A stretch of DNA of 64,000 nt from Selaginella moellendorffii (taxonomy: Eukaryota; Streptophyta; Lycopodiopsida; Selaginellales; Selaginellaceae). Each line of letters opens with the position of its first letter. Position 1 is the stretch's first letter. Made by a program: the position numbers and the translations under genes. Of the stretch, positions 1 to 12,340 are shown piece by piece. Below the pieces are notes generated by a model. The model was given only the letters and a program-made list of their open reading frames with translations. It did no database searches and was not told the origin of the DNA. The stretch is from contig NW_003314356.1 in NCBI RefSeq assembly GCF_000143415.4, positions 169,462 to 233,461 on the forward strand, given 5' to 3'.

Positions 1-274
1 CTGCTGTAAAATTTAGGGTAAGTGGAACAAGAGCAATGGAGCAGGCAACAGAGGAAACTTTAACTCATTGCTTCGCAGACTGGGTATACGACTTTAATGG
101 AAACACGTGGTTTATAGTGTTTATAGGGAGCTGAGAAAGCTTCTCGTTTCTTAGAAATGGCAATCCAGGGGGTAGAATGCGCCCCACAAACTTCTAGGCC
201 TCGTTCTCTCCATGCACACAGTCTGTTTTCCCCAAAGGTATTACAGAACAAATTCCTTAGCATGTTCAGCAATG
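1..274. other. No feature seen
   Basis: The sequence upstream of the gypsy gag relic; no coding or repeat structure recognised. Confidence 0.4.
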
Positions 275-1400
275 TGTGGATTGACTGAAGATTCCAACTG
301 TGAAGAAGTTCAATTTGAAGAAGTTTTTGGCTGCCAGAGGAATTCCAGATGCAGAGGCTTTAATGGCCATTCTAATGGTTTTGAGTGATATAGGTCTTTG
401 ATGGTGGAATTGGCTTGAGGAATTTTGTGTTGCAGAGAAGAAACCACCAATATCTACTATAGATGAGTTTGAAGTTGCTTTTTATTTACATTTTACCCCT
501 CATTATGATGTGAAGAATGCTTGCACAAAACTTTGACATTTCTAGCAAAGGAAAATGAGCTTACTCACTTGATAAGCTGTGTTCCAATGAAGGATCCAGA
601 TCAAAACAAATCCTACTTCTTGATAGCCTTCATAGTGAGAGCATGAGGCAGCACTCATCATTCCCAACTTATAAAGAGTTTGAAATGACAAACACAAGGC
701 TCCCAAGTGTTTGAGGAGTCCTTCAGTCAAGAATGATCGTAATAATCATTGTGGACACAAGGACAGGAACAAACATCACAAGTTGAAGTTTGTGATGACC
801 ATCGGATGCAAAAGGGTTGAAGAAGCAAAAGTTCTTTGTGAAGAATTATAGCCAAAGTTATCATCATTATGGCAAGCTTAGACACTACAAAATTGATTGT
901 CCTCAGCTGAAAAACAAGAAACAAAGAAAAAAGAATGGCCAATCTTCTAATGAAGGCAAGTTAGATACGAAGAAGTTGCAATGTGAGGATAATGAGAAAG
1001 ACTGTTTTGGTTAGAGGAAGACGCTTTCGATCATTGCTCATCAACTAAATTATGTGTTGAAAAAGATGGAGTTCGAGGACACTCATGCATCAGCTTTAAT
1101 GCTAGAGGGCATGTTTTATGGTAGTCCAATGTGGATTTTATTGGATAGTGGAAGTGATGACATTTTGTTTCAGCAAAGTTTGTTGAGGAATATGGCCTGG
1201 TGACATGAGGAGTTCTTTTATACATGGTGGAAGGTGTAACTACCCTTTTTTTAACAATTCGATGCTTCTGTAAAGTGGCTAAAAGTGTTGGTTGGCCAAA
1301 CCACACTTGTGGAGATTTTATATATTGCAGACATCCATCGTGTGAATCTCAGTTTTGGGATGCCATGGTTGGTGAGGGTGGATCTGGAAATAAAAAGTGG
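275..1400 (+). pseudogene. Ty3/gypsy gag-protease relic (5' part of an element)
   Basis: Frameshifted and stop-ridden remains of a gypsy polyprotein. Positions 290-540 read as the gag core (WWNWLEEFCVAEKKP and related words) and match the gag at 57.85-58.14 kb in the same order. Positions 817-1014 carry the zinc-knuckle region ending in HYKIDCPQLKNKK; the first two cysteines of the CCHC box are lost (SYHHYG). At about 1136-1165 the aspartic protease motif LLDSGSDD is intact, unlike the second copy (LLDNRSDD). The end of the protease is at 1285-1400 (GMPWLVRVD). No reverse transcriptase follows, so the element is truncated near 1400. Family membership is seen directly; the precise lineage is not resolved. 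Confidence 0.75.
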
Positions 1401-2280
1401 TGTTACATGTGGGGGGACCCAAGAAAATTCTGGGTCCTCTCATGTTATATGCACCTCTTTTGGGCAATTGGAGCCTGGAATCCATTTGGGTCGACCTAGG
1501 AGAGCCCGGGGCCCCAATTCTGGGCCTAGGATCCTCCAAGTCAACCCTAGAGGAACCTTGGCCATACATGTGGCAACCTAAATTTGTTTTAGATCTGGTG
1601 GAAATGAGGCTGTGCTACAGCTAGTGCACCCAAGAAAATTCATGAGAGATGGAATCACTACACCATCCCTCAAGAGGACAATCAGGTAGCTCAAGAGTGG
1701 TGCAACCATAAGCTACAAACTAAGTAAGCGTTAGAGAATTTTTGTATTTGTATTCATGATGCATTTCTAAGAAAACTTGGCATCTCTAGCATCATTTTCA
1801 GTTCAGAATTCTTATTTGTTTGCAAGGCAGAGTCTTGGGGATGCCCTAGTGAGCTAAAATTTTCATTTCATTTAAGCTAAATTTTTCTTTTTAGGAAACA
1901 CAATTAGACTTAGAACTCATGGAAACTCCACAAGTAAGTGCCTTAGAATTTGGATTGTGCTTCTAAAAACATGTTTAGTGTAGTTTATGTAGTAGTCACT
2001 TACTCAACAAAGTGTTTCCACCACCAAAACTTCTCTAAGTCCACAAGACCTATCTAATGTGAGTTTTTCAAGTTTAAATTTTGGTTTGAGTTTGCTTTTC
2101 CTTCTGCATTTCAGTTGACCTTGGTTCTTTCCTTATCTATAGCTATGTCTCAGGAAATACAGCTACAAGTTGCCTCGACACCTCAACTTTCAATCTCTTA
2201 AATCCAGACTAGTGGAAGTGATTCAAAGTATTTTAAATAGAAGATTGCAGTTAGGAAGGAGAAGATATGGACACTAGAGT
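1401..2280. other. Unassigned stretch, no gene seen
   Basis: No protein family is recognisable in either strand. The stretch begins TGTTACATGTGG directly after the gypsy protease relic and is C/G-rich to about 1640 (CCTAGG and GGGCCC words), then AT-rich. It may be an LTR or a decayed repeat, but I found no second copy in the window. Confidence 0.4.
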
Positions 2281-2870
2281 GTAAGTTATAAATTTTGCCT
2301 TTCCAATTTGCGAACTTACTCTTTTTATCTGACCACCACTACCTTAGCTTTAGTTAAGTTTCCTTACCAAGGTTTCTACTTATTGTACTAGCTCGTACTT
2401 AGTTTTAGCTACTCATTACATGAGCAATGAAGTGTTAGCCATCCATCCATGAATTCTTAAATTCTCTCCTAATGCCCCTCCCCAGATTAGACTAGACTTA
2501 AGGTTCAAATACACTCTTCGCAAGCACAAATAGCCAAACACACTAAGCCTCTAAATTTCTAACCTCCCTTGGTACCACAAGACTTGATCCTGGGACCCTC
2601 TAATCCCAAGCCTAGAGGCATCACTTGTTTTGGGACCTTGAGGGGTGGCCTAACGGGCTGGTATGGGTACTCTATTCCCCCACTTCCATCCTAAAGGGAA
2701 GGCCCAAACCCCTAGGATGGGGCAAGGATAATTGAGCCATATAATACTCAAGTGGGGCACCACTCCACATGAGCTAGGAGCACCATTGTCAGTTTTCCTT
2801 CCAAGAGTGGGAGCTGCTCTTAAGCACTTCCTTGGGTGTTGTCACTGGCACCATCTGAGTCTATGCTCAC
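2281..2870 (-). repeat. Family B LTR, minus orientation, part 1 (split by element C)
   Basis: This matches, in reverse complement, the 62.9-63.5 kb copy (shared words include the reverse of GGATGGATGGCTAACACTCC). It is also colinear with 17317-17708. The sequence stops at TGCTCAC and resumes at 10132 with CTCACTCCCACCCAAGGCCC, exactly as the unbroken 62.9 kb copy reads, so element C was inserted here. Confidence 0.75.
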
Positions 2871-3884
2871 TGTCGCGAATGTGACTTCGGGTATCGAAAG
2901 TTACCTGTCAGCTAGTCCTTACGGACACTCTTACCTTACTGCCACGATGGCAGGAGGTCGGTATTGCTGGACCCTTTATCAGCCCCTCTTGTTCAAGTGT
3001 TAGTAAACTGGACTTTGCATCTGTACTTGGCCGGATGAGCATAAGGAAGGAATTCTTAAGTGTCTATTGAGCTGAGCATACTTGGCCCGGCTTGTTAGTT
3101 CTCTTTTGCTCTGTCTTGCACTGGCTTGACAAGAACCCTCGCGTATTGAGATTGGTCCCTTAATATCGCTACATGATAGCTTACCGTGTCTGCCAAACAC
3201 CTTCGCTATCATGCCCTTTGTGTTAGTCTCATTTCGGTCCCAAATGCTATTTATGGAAAGTGTCCAGATTTGCTCATTTGGCATATCTGTGGAATGTAGA
3301 GATTGTCCTGAACACAATGGTGTTCTTCCCGTGCCCAAATTCGCAATCTAGGGACATTCCATATTTAGTAAGTTTCGAGCTTGTCCCAGAGACTAACTCC
3401 TGATACTAAGGGAGGCTTGGGGTGAAAGCCCAAAGCGTGTGTTCCTCAAGGGGGGGGGGGCTGTGGGGGGTTCCAAATGTATAGTAGGGATAGTGGGTAG
3501 GTCGGGCATGGCCGACCAACCTGAGGCATAGTCTAGCTCCCGCTTGCGTGCCTGTCCTTGTTCTGCGTCCGGCTTGGGTCTAAGCCCAAGTTCCATTCCA
3601 TGCTAGTTGGTGGAGTACCCATATCCTCGCGTTAGGCCACCGGTATGCCGAAATAGCGCTAGACTCCGTTTGGCTCCGTTTTGCGTGCTGGTCCTGGCAT
3701 TAGGATGCTGGTTACTCTAGGACTGTTCCAAGTCGCTTCGGGCCCCTGTCCCTTCGCTCCTTGGGCTGTATGCTCGGGAGTTGCTCCGTGGTCCGGTTCC
3801 ATCACTCCCCTGCTCCACGCTTGGGAGTTTGGCACCGTTCCTTTGTTCAGTGGCCCAAGGCCCTGAACCTCAGGTTCCTATGGA

Positions 3885-3933
3885 CACGTGGCATGGACAC
3901 GTGGCATGTGACACGTGGCATCTGTCACGTGGC
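3885..3933 (+). promoter_or_regulatory. Cluster of four G-box/ABRE-like CACGTGGC motifs in the 5' LTR
   Basis: CACGTGGC occurs at 3885, 3898, 3912 and 3926, about one per 13 bp. In angiosperms this octamer is the core of ABA- and light-responsive G-boxes bound by bZIP factors. Its role here is inferred. The 3' LTR holds three copies (10013, 10026, 10040). Confidence 0.6.
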
Positions 3934-3965
3934 ACAAAGAGGGTTTAGGTTCCGCTTCGTGGTGT

Positions 3966-3992
3966 TATCCTATGGTAAATTACCATAGGATA
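3966..3992. repeat. 27-bp perfect palindrome near the LTR end
   Basis: Arms TATCCTATGGTAA and its reverse complement surround one central A, 25 bp before the LTR end. The same palindrome is intact at 10080-10106 in the 3' LTR. It could form a hairpin in the transcript's R/U5 region; function unknown. Confidence 0.8.
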
Positions 3993-4017
3993 AAGGGTCA
4001 AAACCACGTGCGCTACA

Positions 4018-4035
4018 TTTGGTATCAGAGAATGA
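4018..4035 (+). promoter_or_regulatory. Primer-binding site of element C (tRNA-iMet type)
   Basis: TTTGGTATCAGAGAATG directly follows the LTR. The first bases match the usual plant initiator-Met PBS (TGGTATCAGAGC); the last few differ. Confidence 0.75.
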
Positions 4036-7000
4036 GTCTCAGCGAGTACTATTCAATGAGATTGGGCAACTAGTCTTGTTGCATACGCAGAGATGAAAAC
4101 GATGATCCGAGTGGGTACACGTTTTGGTGCAAAGGGTTCACATTCGTTCCTTGGGTATGGTTTTGGTTACCTTTTGTACCTAACAATGTGAGCTTGCTCT
4201 TGGGCTCATAGGATGGATTTGAGATGCTCCGTTAGCACGAGTTTGAGCTTGGGCTCGTGAGTGAGGCATATTAGCAACTCAAGGTTACACTTTGAGTTGG
4301 CAGGATTAATGTTAGCCTATCGGTGGTCCCATGAGTTGTTCCATGTACGATGGATGAAAGCAAAACCTTTCCCTGGGTTTGCTATGAGTGGCAAATAGGC
4401 TGGTCCGTAGCTGTTTAGCACGGCACTAGTGGATCCTTCCTAGGCATGGTTACAAGTGGATCAGTCAAGACTGTAGGGATTAGTCTATTGGTTCAAGTAA
4501 TCATTGCCGTGCTCTCTCATAAACTTTTCTTGGATTGGACTGAAGGCAGTGCGAAAGCAAGCTTGAGGTGTAGTCAAAAGATAAGACCGAAAAGAGAGTC
4601 GTCGGGGACGAAGGATCAAACACGTAAATCATTTTCTTTTCTTGAAGAAATGATTTGCAATGAGGTGTTGACTCATTGCTCGTATTCACATTATGCAATC
4701 AAGAATCCCTATCTTGATGCATGATAATTATGATGGTCTTACAAGTGGTGAGTTATGGGATGGATAGCGGTGAAACGCTAAACCATTGTGGCTAAGCTCG
4801 CTATTGGAAGACTTGGGTTACAATGCTCAATTCTTTTCCGGGGAACCTAGCTATTGCTCCTTGAGTAGCTTGGTGTTGGGTTAAGTTTTGAGTTTGATCG
4901 GATAGCGAGTGGCATGAGCTTGTCTGTGTTGTGAACAAAAGTTAGTGGTGTTGGGTGTTGTAAATCTCTATCGGTAGAGTGTGGCATTTATGTTGCATTC
5001 TGTCAAGTTGAGTTGGCACTTGATATTCATGTAAACTTTTGAAGTAATGACATTGGCATTGTTCGTGGTGTTGCTCAATTGATGATCAAGTCATTGTGAT
5101 ACTTATATCATATCCATGTGATAATGAGCAATGTGTTTACGAAATTGCTTGGTTAAACGATGATCAACCCTAAAGTGGTTGATGGTGAAGCTAGTCTACT
5201 TGCAAGTAGTAGCATTGTAGTAGCTTTGACGGGATTCTCGATAGTGGTCCATTATGCTAAGCTTAAGTTGGTATGTTGTTTCCTTGAGTTTGCCCACTAA
5301 GGTGTTGGAAAAGGGTTGTAACATTTAGTTGCTATAGCTCATTAGTTGATCCGTTAACACTTGGAGTAGATTATTGGATGGAGAAGATGTATAGTTGGGG
5401 CATTGACATCACTAGCACTTGTGTTAGTGGAAGTGGCATTGTTACTTCGAGTGATAAGGAATTTTCCTTAGAGCTTGATTTTTCTATGTCATTTTTCTTG
5501 TTAGTGTTTTAGCTTCACATTGGATCTTGAAAGTGGTTGAAGAAGAGTGTTAGTGCAATATGGATATCCGAAGATGTGGTCTTCGTGATCAAGTCTTGGA
5601 TGTTCTATTTGCATTTTACGGATATCGTGTTGGATGTCGAAAGAATGGGCAAAAAGATGTTCGAGGCTTAAGCATACTATAGGTCATGAGAATTTGTGTT
5701 GAGGTGAGTCTATGTGAAGTTGTAAGTAGGAGGAAGTTGGTTGAGTTTTGAAAATTTGCATTCCTAGATTGAAAGTCATTCTTTCTCTAGGATTGGAAGA
5801 TTTTCCACAAATTTTCTTAGACTTTTCCAATGGCTGATCTGTTGGTCACTTTGCTCGAAAACCATTCCGTTTTCAAAAGCCAATACAAACTAGTGAAGGG
5901 GTTGGAGTTGACTTCGGTTAGCTTAGACCTTAGTATGTAGTTTGTATGATGCGGCCCGAAAGGGATGCTGACTTTTGGGGCTAAGGCAATTGAGTTGAAT
6001 AGAGTCTGGAGTTAGCGTAGAAAAGTGGTCGTTTCACTTTTCTAGAAAGGTGACCCTTGTGCCTTTCTTTTGTAGCGTTATGCTTGGTGGCAGGTTGCAC
6101 TTTGCATTTCGTTAGACTCTATGAGAGTAGTGAGCTCTCACTGATCTTGACTTGGTCTTGGTGGCCCTGCGCCTTGGCTAAGGATGGTGATGTTCAACTT
6201 AGTTGTTTGAGTTTGAGATGTTGGTACCCGTACTGTAGCTTTGTCTATGAGGAGGTTGTGTATTGATATGGATCCATCTCATGGTCTTCACTTTAGTTTC
6301 AGCTAAGTGTTGATCATGCATAGCTAGCCTCTTCAAGGCATGCTCAGAGCTATTGGCTAAATGCATTAGTGAGCTTATTGCAATTGAGTTGGATTCGAGT
6401 GGTCATTTAGTTTGTGCTTGTCAATGAACTTTTATCTCATACCGAAGGTATCATGTTCATGTTGGACAAGTGTATGACTAAATGACGCGAGTTTAGTGTT
6501 TGGGTCTCATGAAAGCAAGTTGAAAAAAAAGTAATGGTTAGTTGCTTGGCAACTAATGATTGCTTGTAGACTTCGTCGAGGACTGTTTGACACTTGCTTC
6601 ACTTGATGAAGATTTAGCAATGATGGGCTTGCTTTACCGGATGGTGTTGCGGAGGATCGTGTCATTAGACTTACATGGGTTTTTTATGTTGGCATGTCGA
6701 CTCTACCTCCGTTGATATCATTTGGTTGTGTTTAGTTCATAGTGTTGGATTTCATTGAGTCTTGGACGTGGTGAATCACTCCTTGATGAAGTGTTATCTG
6801 TACCTGAGTATTGTTGAGAGATTGGTCTCGGATCTTCGACTTTGGTTAGCTTAGTTGCTAGAGAGCTTTGAGTGGTGATTCACTCGTGCTTTCTTCTAGC
6901 TTTGTTCTAGTGTTGATGGTATTGAAGTGATGCCTTATCGTTGACATTGTTGATGTTGAGATTTCAGTGAAATGAGATGTCTCTCTACAAGATTGATGTC

Positions 7001-8984
7001 GAGTTTCATTAGTCTTGGTAAAGATAGTGTTGATGACTTGGCTATAGCTCTGTATTATTAGCATTCGCGCATTTGTTAGATAGCAACTGTATTGACGTTC
7101 AAATGAACTGAGTGGCAAGCTGAGTTAGTTATGTTCTAGACGAGATTAGTAGGGGTTGAGCTTTGAGCTTTTCCTTGAAAAGTGATTTAGTCATGGACTA
7201 TACTAACTCTACAAGTGGGAGAGTTAGTGATTGATATTGGAATATTTGAATCCTTATGGGATTTTAGTTGAAATATATTGATCATTGATGATTCTTCTTG
7301 TGCTTGCTATGAAGTGAGTTACGTCTTGCTATAGATGGATTCATGGAGGATCGTTTGGTGGTCACTTGTTGAGCATAGCTTCATTGTGCTTAGCTTTTGG
7401 ATTGATACAGATATGCTCTTCATTAGCTTTGCATTATGAAGTTTAGCTTATAGATGTGTTGAGGAGGATATTGTGGGTTGTACCATAATTTCTTCTTTAG
7501 CATTGACGTTAGTCTATGCGAAACTCGTGATCATTATTAGGCAAGACTTGGCTATAGACTTCTTTGAGCTTTTGGTTCTTTGAGTTTTCATGCTCATTGT
7601 TCCATTTGTTAGGAGTTGTTGGGGGAAGGCATTTTGGCTCATTAGCTTCGATGTTGACGTTAGTATTTGCATCTAGCAATCATTGGTGATGATTGACTAT
7701 CATCTAAGATAGTTGATTATCCTTGTCAAGAGTTTTGCTTGATTATTATTGGTATAAAATGATTTGCTGTTCTTCGGGATGGTAAATTCTTTCTTCGATG
7801 ATGATTATGCATTTCTTTATTGATCGGATGATTAATGATCTTTCATGATGGTTAGTTATTCTCTTTGATGGCTTTTGGCTTTTCGCAATATCACATGTTT
7901 TTTTGTGGTTTGCTCTGGATTGGTCTTTTGGGTTTGAGACATCAGTAGGATGTTGCTGATACTTGTTTAAGCAACTTAAGTTCCTTAGTATTGTTGGCTG
8001 GGATCTATTTGGATTGGCTTTTATGATAGTTGACAGGAATGAGTGTTTGTTGGTCTTACCGCATTCATTCTCTTCTGTTGGTTGTTGCTCAAGTTTGTTA
8101 TGATAGATTGGAATGTTATTTCCTCCGGGTGATACATTCGCGAGTATTTTGCTTGCCAGTCGATGATACTTTGTGTTCTTTGAGTTATCTTTTGTAAGTT
8201 GTTTGGCATTCTATCTGCAATCTTTAATAGTTAAACTTTATCGTTAAGTTTACTTAATGATATACTTGCTATTGAATTTTGTTTGATGGTAAATCCTATG
8301 TTTACCAATTATGATGATCTTAGTGGTTCCTGCACTATAATACTAGTTTATCGGATGATAACTTGCTTGGAATACTTTTGTGTTCTAATCTAAGATATAT
8401 TCACTGATAATTAAGTCTCTAAGATATCATTGTCTATAACTTTGATATTGTCCATCTATTCATCTTTGAGTTTGGGCCAGTAATGGGCAGACTGGCTTCG
8501 GCACTTCGTGTGCATGTTGAAATCTCTAGTCATGGGATAGCTACTGTCGACTGGTCACATAACCCGCCTCTCTGTCGATGTTCCTTATTTCATTGAAAGG
8601 GCGTGACCGTGTAAACAACTCTAACTGCCTGTTTACAGTAGTCTATCTAAACCTTACCGACGGGTTTGGTTTCTTTGCTTAGGAGGGTTGGGGCCTCTGG
8701 CTTCTCTCTCTATGTCCCTGCGGGCAGGGGCATATCACACTTTTGTAAGCTGGGTGACTCCCAGAGCAGCAAGGGTGGCTGACTCCGTTGGTCATTTCCT
8801 TGTCGGTGACGGCCGGAAGGTGTCTGAGCTGGTAGCGCATCCGCGTTAGACAAAGAGGTTTCCCCCTAACTCATTTAAGTTGGTGCATTTCTCATATAGT
8901 GTGAGTACTGTGAACTTTTTCTGGAGTTGTTTCCTTGGCGGTATTCTAGACTCGAGTGTGCATCGACGAGGACGTCGATCTTCC
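4036..8984. other. Non-coding interior of element C
   Basis: About 4.95 kb, rich in T and G on the plus strand, with stops in all frames. No gag, protease, RT, RNase H or integrase words could be recognised. No tandem arrays are evident. Confidence 0.7.
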
Positions 8985-8998
8985 CAAGGGGGGGAGAG
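8985..8998 (+). promoter_or_regulatory. Polypurine tract of element C
   Basis: AAGGGGGGGAGAG immediately precedes the 3' LTR start TGTCGCG, the expected site for plus-strand priming. Confidence 0.85.
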
Positions 8999-10131
8999 TG
9001 TCGCGAATGTGACTTCGGGTATCGAAAGTTACCTGTCGGCTAGTCCTTACGGACACTCTTACCTTACTGCCACGATGGCAGGAGGTCGGTATTGCTGGAC
9101 CCTTTATCAGCCCCTCTTGTTCAAGTGTTAGTAAACTGGACTTTGCATCTGTACTTGGCCGGATGAGCATAAGGAAGGAATTCCTAAGTGTCTATTGAGC
9201 TGAGCATACTTGGCCCGGCTTGTTAGTTCTCTTTTGCTCTGTCTTGCACTGGCTTGACAAGAACCCTCGCGTATTGAGATTGGTCCCTTAATATCGCTAC
9301 ATGATAGCTTACCGTGTCTGCCAAACACCTTCGCTATCATGCCCTTTGTGTTAGTCTCATTTCAGTCCCAAATGCTATTTATGGAAAGTGTCCAGATTTG
9401 CTCATTTGGCATATCTGTGGAATGTAGAGATTGTCCTGAACACAATGGTGTTCGTCCCGTGCACAAATTCGCAATCTACGGACATTCCATATTTAGTAAG
9501 TTTCGAGCTTGTCCCAGAGACTAACTCCTGATACTAAGGGAGGCTTGGGGTGAAAGCCCAAAGCGTGTGTTCCTCAAGGGGGGGGGGGCTGTGGGGGGTT
9601 CCAATTGTATAGTAGGGATAGTGGGTAGGTCGGGCATGGCCGACCAACTTGAGGCATAGTCTAGCTCCCGCTTGCGTGCCTGTCCTTGTTCTGCGTCTGG
9701 CTTGGGTCTAAGCCCAAGTTCCATTCCATGCTAGTTGGTGGAGTACCCATATCCTCGCGTTAGGCCACCGGTATACCGAAATAGCGCTAGACTCCGTTTG
9801 GCTCCGTTTTGCGTGCTGGTCCTGGCATTAGGATGCTGGTTACTCTAGGACTGTTCCAAGTCGCTTCGGGCCCCTGTCCCTTCGCTCCTTGGGCTGTATG
9901 CTCGGGAGTTGCTCCGTGGTCCGGTTCCATCACTCCTTGGCTCCACGCTTGGGAGTTTGGCACAGTTCCTTTGTTCAGTGGCCCAAGGCCCTGAACCTCA
10001 GGTTCCTATGGACACGTGGCATGGACACGTGGCATCTGGCACGTGGCACAAAGAGGGTTTAGGTTCCACTTCGTGGTGTTATCCTATGGTAAATTACCAT
10101 AGGATAAAGGGTCAAAACCACGTACGCTACA
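8999..10131 (+). repeat. 3' LTR of element C
   Basis: 1133 bp, closely matching 2871-4017 with scattered substitutions and one G-box unit less. It is followed at once by the TSD CTCAC. Confidence 0.92.
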
Positions 10132-10520
10132 CTCACTCCCACCCAAGGCCCTTAACCCTTAGTCCCAACCTCAAGTTAGTTTAAAGGCACCATTGGAGAG
10201 TTTTTTCAAGATTAGTTTTTGGACTTCATTATCTCTTATATACTTTTGGAACTCCCTTACAGCCCCCCTCCCCCCCTTTGGGAGATGAACACTTTAGGCT
10301 TTCATACCACAACTTGTATTAGTATTTATACTCAGTCTCGGACTGAATTTCAAACTCAATCTCAGACCTGATCTCGGACACAGTCTCGGACCTGACCTTA
10401 AACTCGGTCTCGGACTGGATCTCAGACCCTACCTTGGATCTCGGACTCAGTCTCAAACTAGGTCTTGGACTCAGTCTTGAACTTGGTCTCGGAGTTGGTC
10501 TCAAATTTAATCATGGACTC
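10132..10520 (-). repeat. Family B LTR, minus orientation, part 2
   Basis: Continuation of 2281-2870 after element C. It includes a C-tract at about 10263-10277 (reverse of the LTR G-tract) and a (TCTCGGAC)-like short-repeat tract at 10319-10510, counterpart of the (GAGACC/GAGTCC) tract in the 62.1 kb copy. Confidence 0.7.
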
Positions 10521-10736
10521 GTTGTAAGCGACTAAATTTTTCCATTCTACTTTAGTCACTTAACCACACCTCTGACCACTTGGAGGTGTCTCACTCACAA
10601 CGTCCATAAGTCCTACTTTGAACTTGGGGCTTGCTAGTCCCAAGGATGGCATTCATGCCACTTAACCTTTGCATTTAGTCCAAGTGCTCCATATGTCCAA
10701 TCCTATGACTGACACCCCAAGGTACTACTAACATAT
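10521..10736 (-). repeat. Inverted 3'-end fragment of a family A LTR
   Basis: Begins TGTAAGCGACTAAATTTTTCC, which is the reverse complement of the family A LTR end at 12310-12340. It runs inverted until the plus-oriented 5' LTR starts at 10737, giving a head-to-head junction of two family A copies. Confidence 0.75.
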
Positions 10737-10956
10737 TGTGAGACAAAATCTCTAGGCCCCAAATTGGAGCCAGAAGGGTGCCATGTGGTAGTGGCCGAAG
10801 CAAAAACCAAACGAGTGTAACACGTTTGGACTAAAAGCTCTGACTTGAAAGGTCGAGAGCGGGAGTGGAACTCCCAACGAAGTGCTCGAGGAACAAGCAC
10901 AAAGCAAGCAATAAATGAGTCTCTAGAAAAGAGACACAAGAGGACCCGAGATGGAC

Positions 10957-11345
10957 CCAAGATGAAGTCCGAGATGGACCTGAGATGGAGTCTGAGATGG
11001 AGTCTGAGATGGACCCGAGATGGAGTTTGAGATGGACCCAAGATGGAGTCCGAGATGGAGTCCGAAATGGAGTCCGAGATGGACCCGAGATAGAGTCCGA
11101 GATGGAGTCTGAGATGGAATCTAAGAAGGACCCGAGATGGAGTCCGAAATGGAGTCCGAGATGGACCCGAGATGGAGTCCGAGATGGAATATTACATGGA
11201 GTCCGAGAAGGACCTGAGATGGAGTCTGAAGTCGAGATCGAGACCAAGACCGGGACCAAGACTGAGACCGAGACCGAGGCCGATGCCGAGACCGAGCCCA
11301 AGCCCGAGTCCGAGTCTAAGTCCGAGTCCGAGTTCGAGTCTGAGA
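10957..11345 (+). repeat. 12-bp/6-bp tandem array within family A LTR (copy 1, 5')
   Basis: Alternating units GAGATGGAGTCC and GAGATGGACCCG grade into 6-bp GAGACC/GAGTCC units. The array is open in several frames on both strands and yields low-complexity ESEMESEMDPRW-type ORFs that are not genes. Equivalent arrays lie at 16820-17215, 17940-18310, 25565-25870 and, inverted, 34780-34916 plus 35283-35520. Confidence 0.9.
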
Positions 11346-12340
11346 GGGTGAAAGCCTAAAGCGTTTGTCTCCCAGACCCTGGGGGGTTTGGTGAGCTCCA
11401 AAAGTATAGTAGGGGGAGGATTGCAGTGGAGCCAGTTTGGCTAGAAAAGGGCAATTTGGCCCAGGAAGGCTGTACCCAGTGTTGGGTGAGGAGCTGCCCA
11501 CTGGGAAGTCCAAAAATAGAGTGAACACGGACTGACAAGCGGGGTAGCTTGGTGAAATGTTCAAGAGCCGGCTCTAGTTCCCCCGGGAGATTGACTAGCT
11601 GATGCTCCCAGTCCAAGTGTGGGTGGCACTACCTACTTGGATACCTGGTGTGGCTCAATGGAACCTCGCTCTAAGCTCATGGCTAGAGCACCCAAAGGCA
11701 GAAGGTGGGGAGAGTACCCATGAGGCTTGCGTAGGGCCACGGTGTTCCAAAATGTTGCCCCAAAGGCCCAGACTGTGGAAAGGAAGAGGAGTAGTCCTCT
11801 GGAGTAGAGACCAAGGATACAGTCATGTGGTGAGGAAGTCCCAGGGGACCGTGGGACTTAATGGTCGGGCTTGTGGGCCTCGATCCAGTGGCAATGTTGG
11901 CGAACACAACCATGGGCAGAAAGAGACTTGGTGGGGACTAGAAAAGGGATATTGGGGAAGGCTATTCCCCATGTCTGCGGGCATCCTAAGGATGCTAAGG
12001 AGTGGATTTGGGATGATCACTCATGGATGGATGGCCCAATCTTTGAGAGATGGGACTGTGATATAGGTGGTGTCAGGCCACCGGTGTGACCAAGGTGAAT
12101 GGGCATGGCCTTAGCGTAATGGGCTAATATGTCGATGGTACCTTGGGGTGTCGATCATGGGATCGGACATGTGGAGCACTAGGACCAAGTGCAATGGTTG
12201 AGTGGCATGGATGCCATTCGTGGGGCTAGCAAGTTCTTAAGTCCAAAATAGGACTTATAGAGGTTGTGAGTGAGACTCCTCCAAGTGGTTGGAGGTGTGG
12301 TTAAGTGACTAAAGTAAAATGGAAAATTTAGTTGCTTACA

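Larger units (their letters stand above)
2871..4017 (+). repeat. 5' LTR of element C
   Basis: 1147 bp, TG...CA ends. It carries a G-tract at about 3450-3468, four CACGTGGC boxes at 3885-3933, and a 27-bp perfect palindrome at 3966-3992. The 3' LTR is 1133 bp; the length difference is largely one fewer CACGTGGC unit. Confidence 0.92.
2871..10131 (+). mobile_element. Family C non-coding LTR retrotransposon (LARD-like), complete with TSD
   Basis: A 7.26 kb element with two near-identical LTRs that start TGTCGCGAATG and end GCTACA. The 5-bp target duplication CTCAC lies at 2866-2870 and 10132-10136. A primer-binding site follows the 5' LTR and a purine tract precedes the 3' LTR. The 5.0 kb interior has no open frame longer than about 90 codons and no recognisable gag or pol words, so the element must have been mobilised in trans. 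The structure fits LARDs (large retrotransposon derivatives). The reverse strand was also scanned without finding a gene. Structure and TSD are seen directly; the trans-mobilisation is inference. Confidence 0.92.

Noticed and set aside
10831-11359. Long open frames with (Glu-Ser-Glu-Met)n or (Ser-Asp-Ser-Ile)n proteins in the LTR arrays, also at 16761-17410, 17649-18605 and 25271-26116
   Set aside because: They are translations of the 12-bp and 6-bp tandem arrays, open on both strands at once, with no start context or domain.
12200-12230. GGCATGGATGCCATTC in family A LTRs as a member of the palindrome family
   Set aside because: It is shorter, lacks the GGCC centre, and occurs only as an LTR-specific word.
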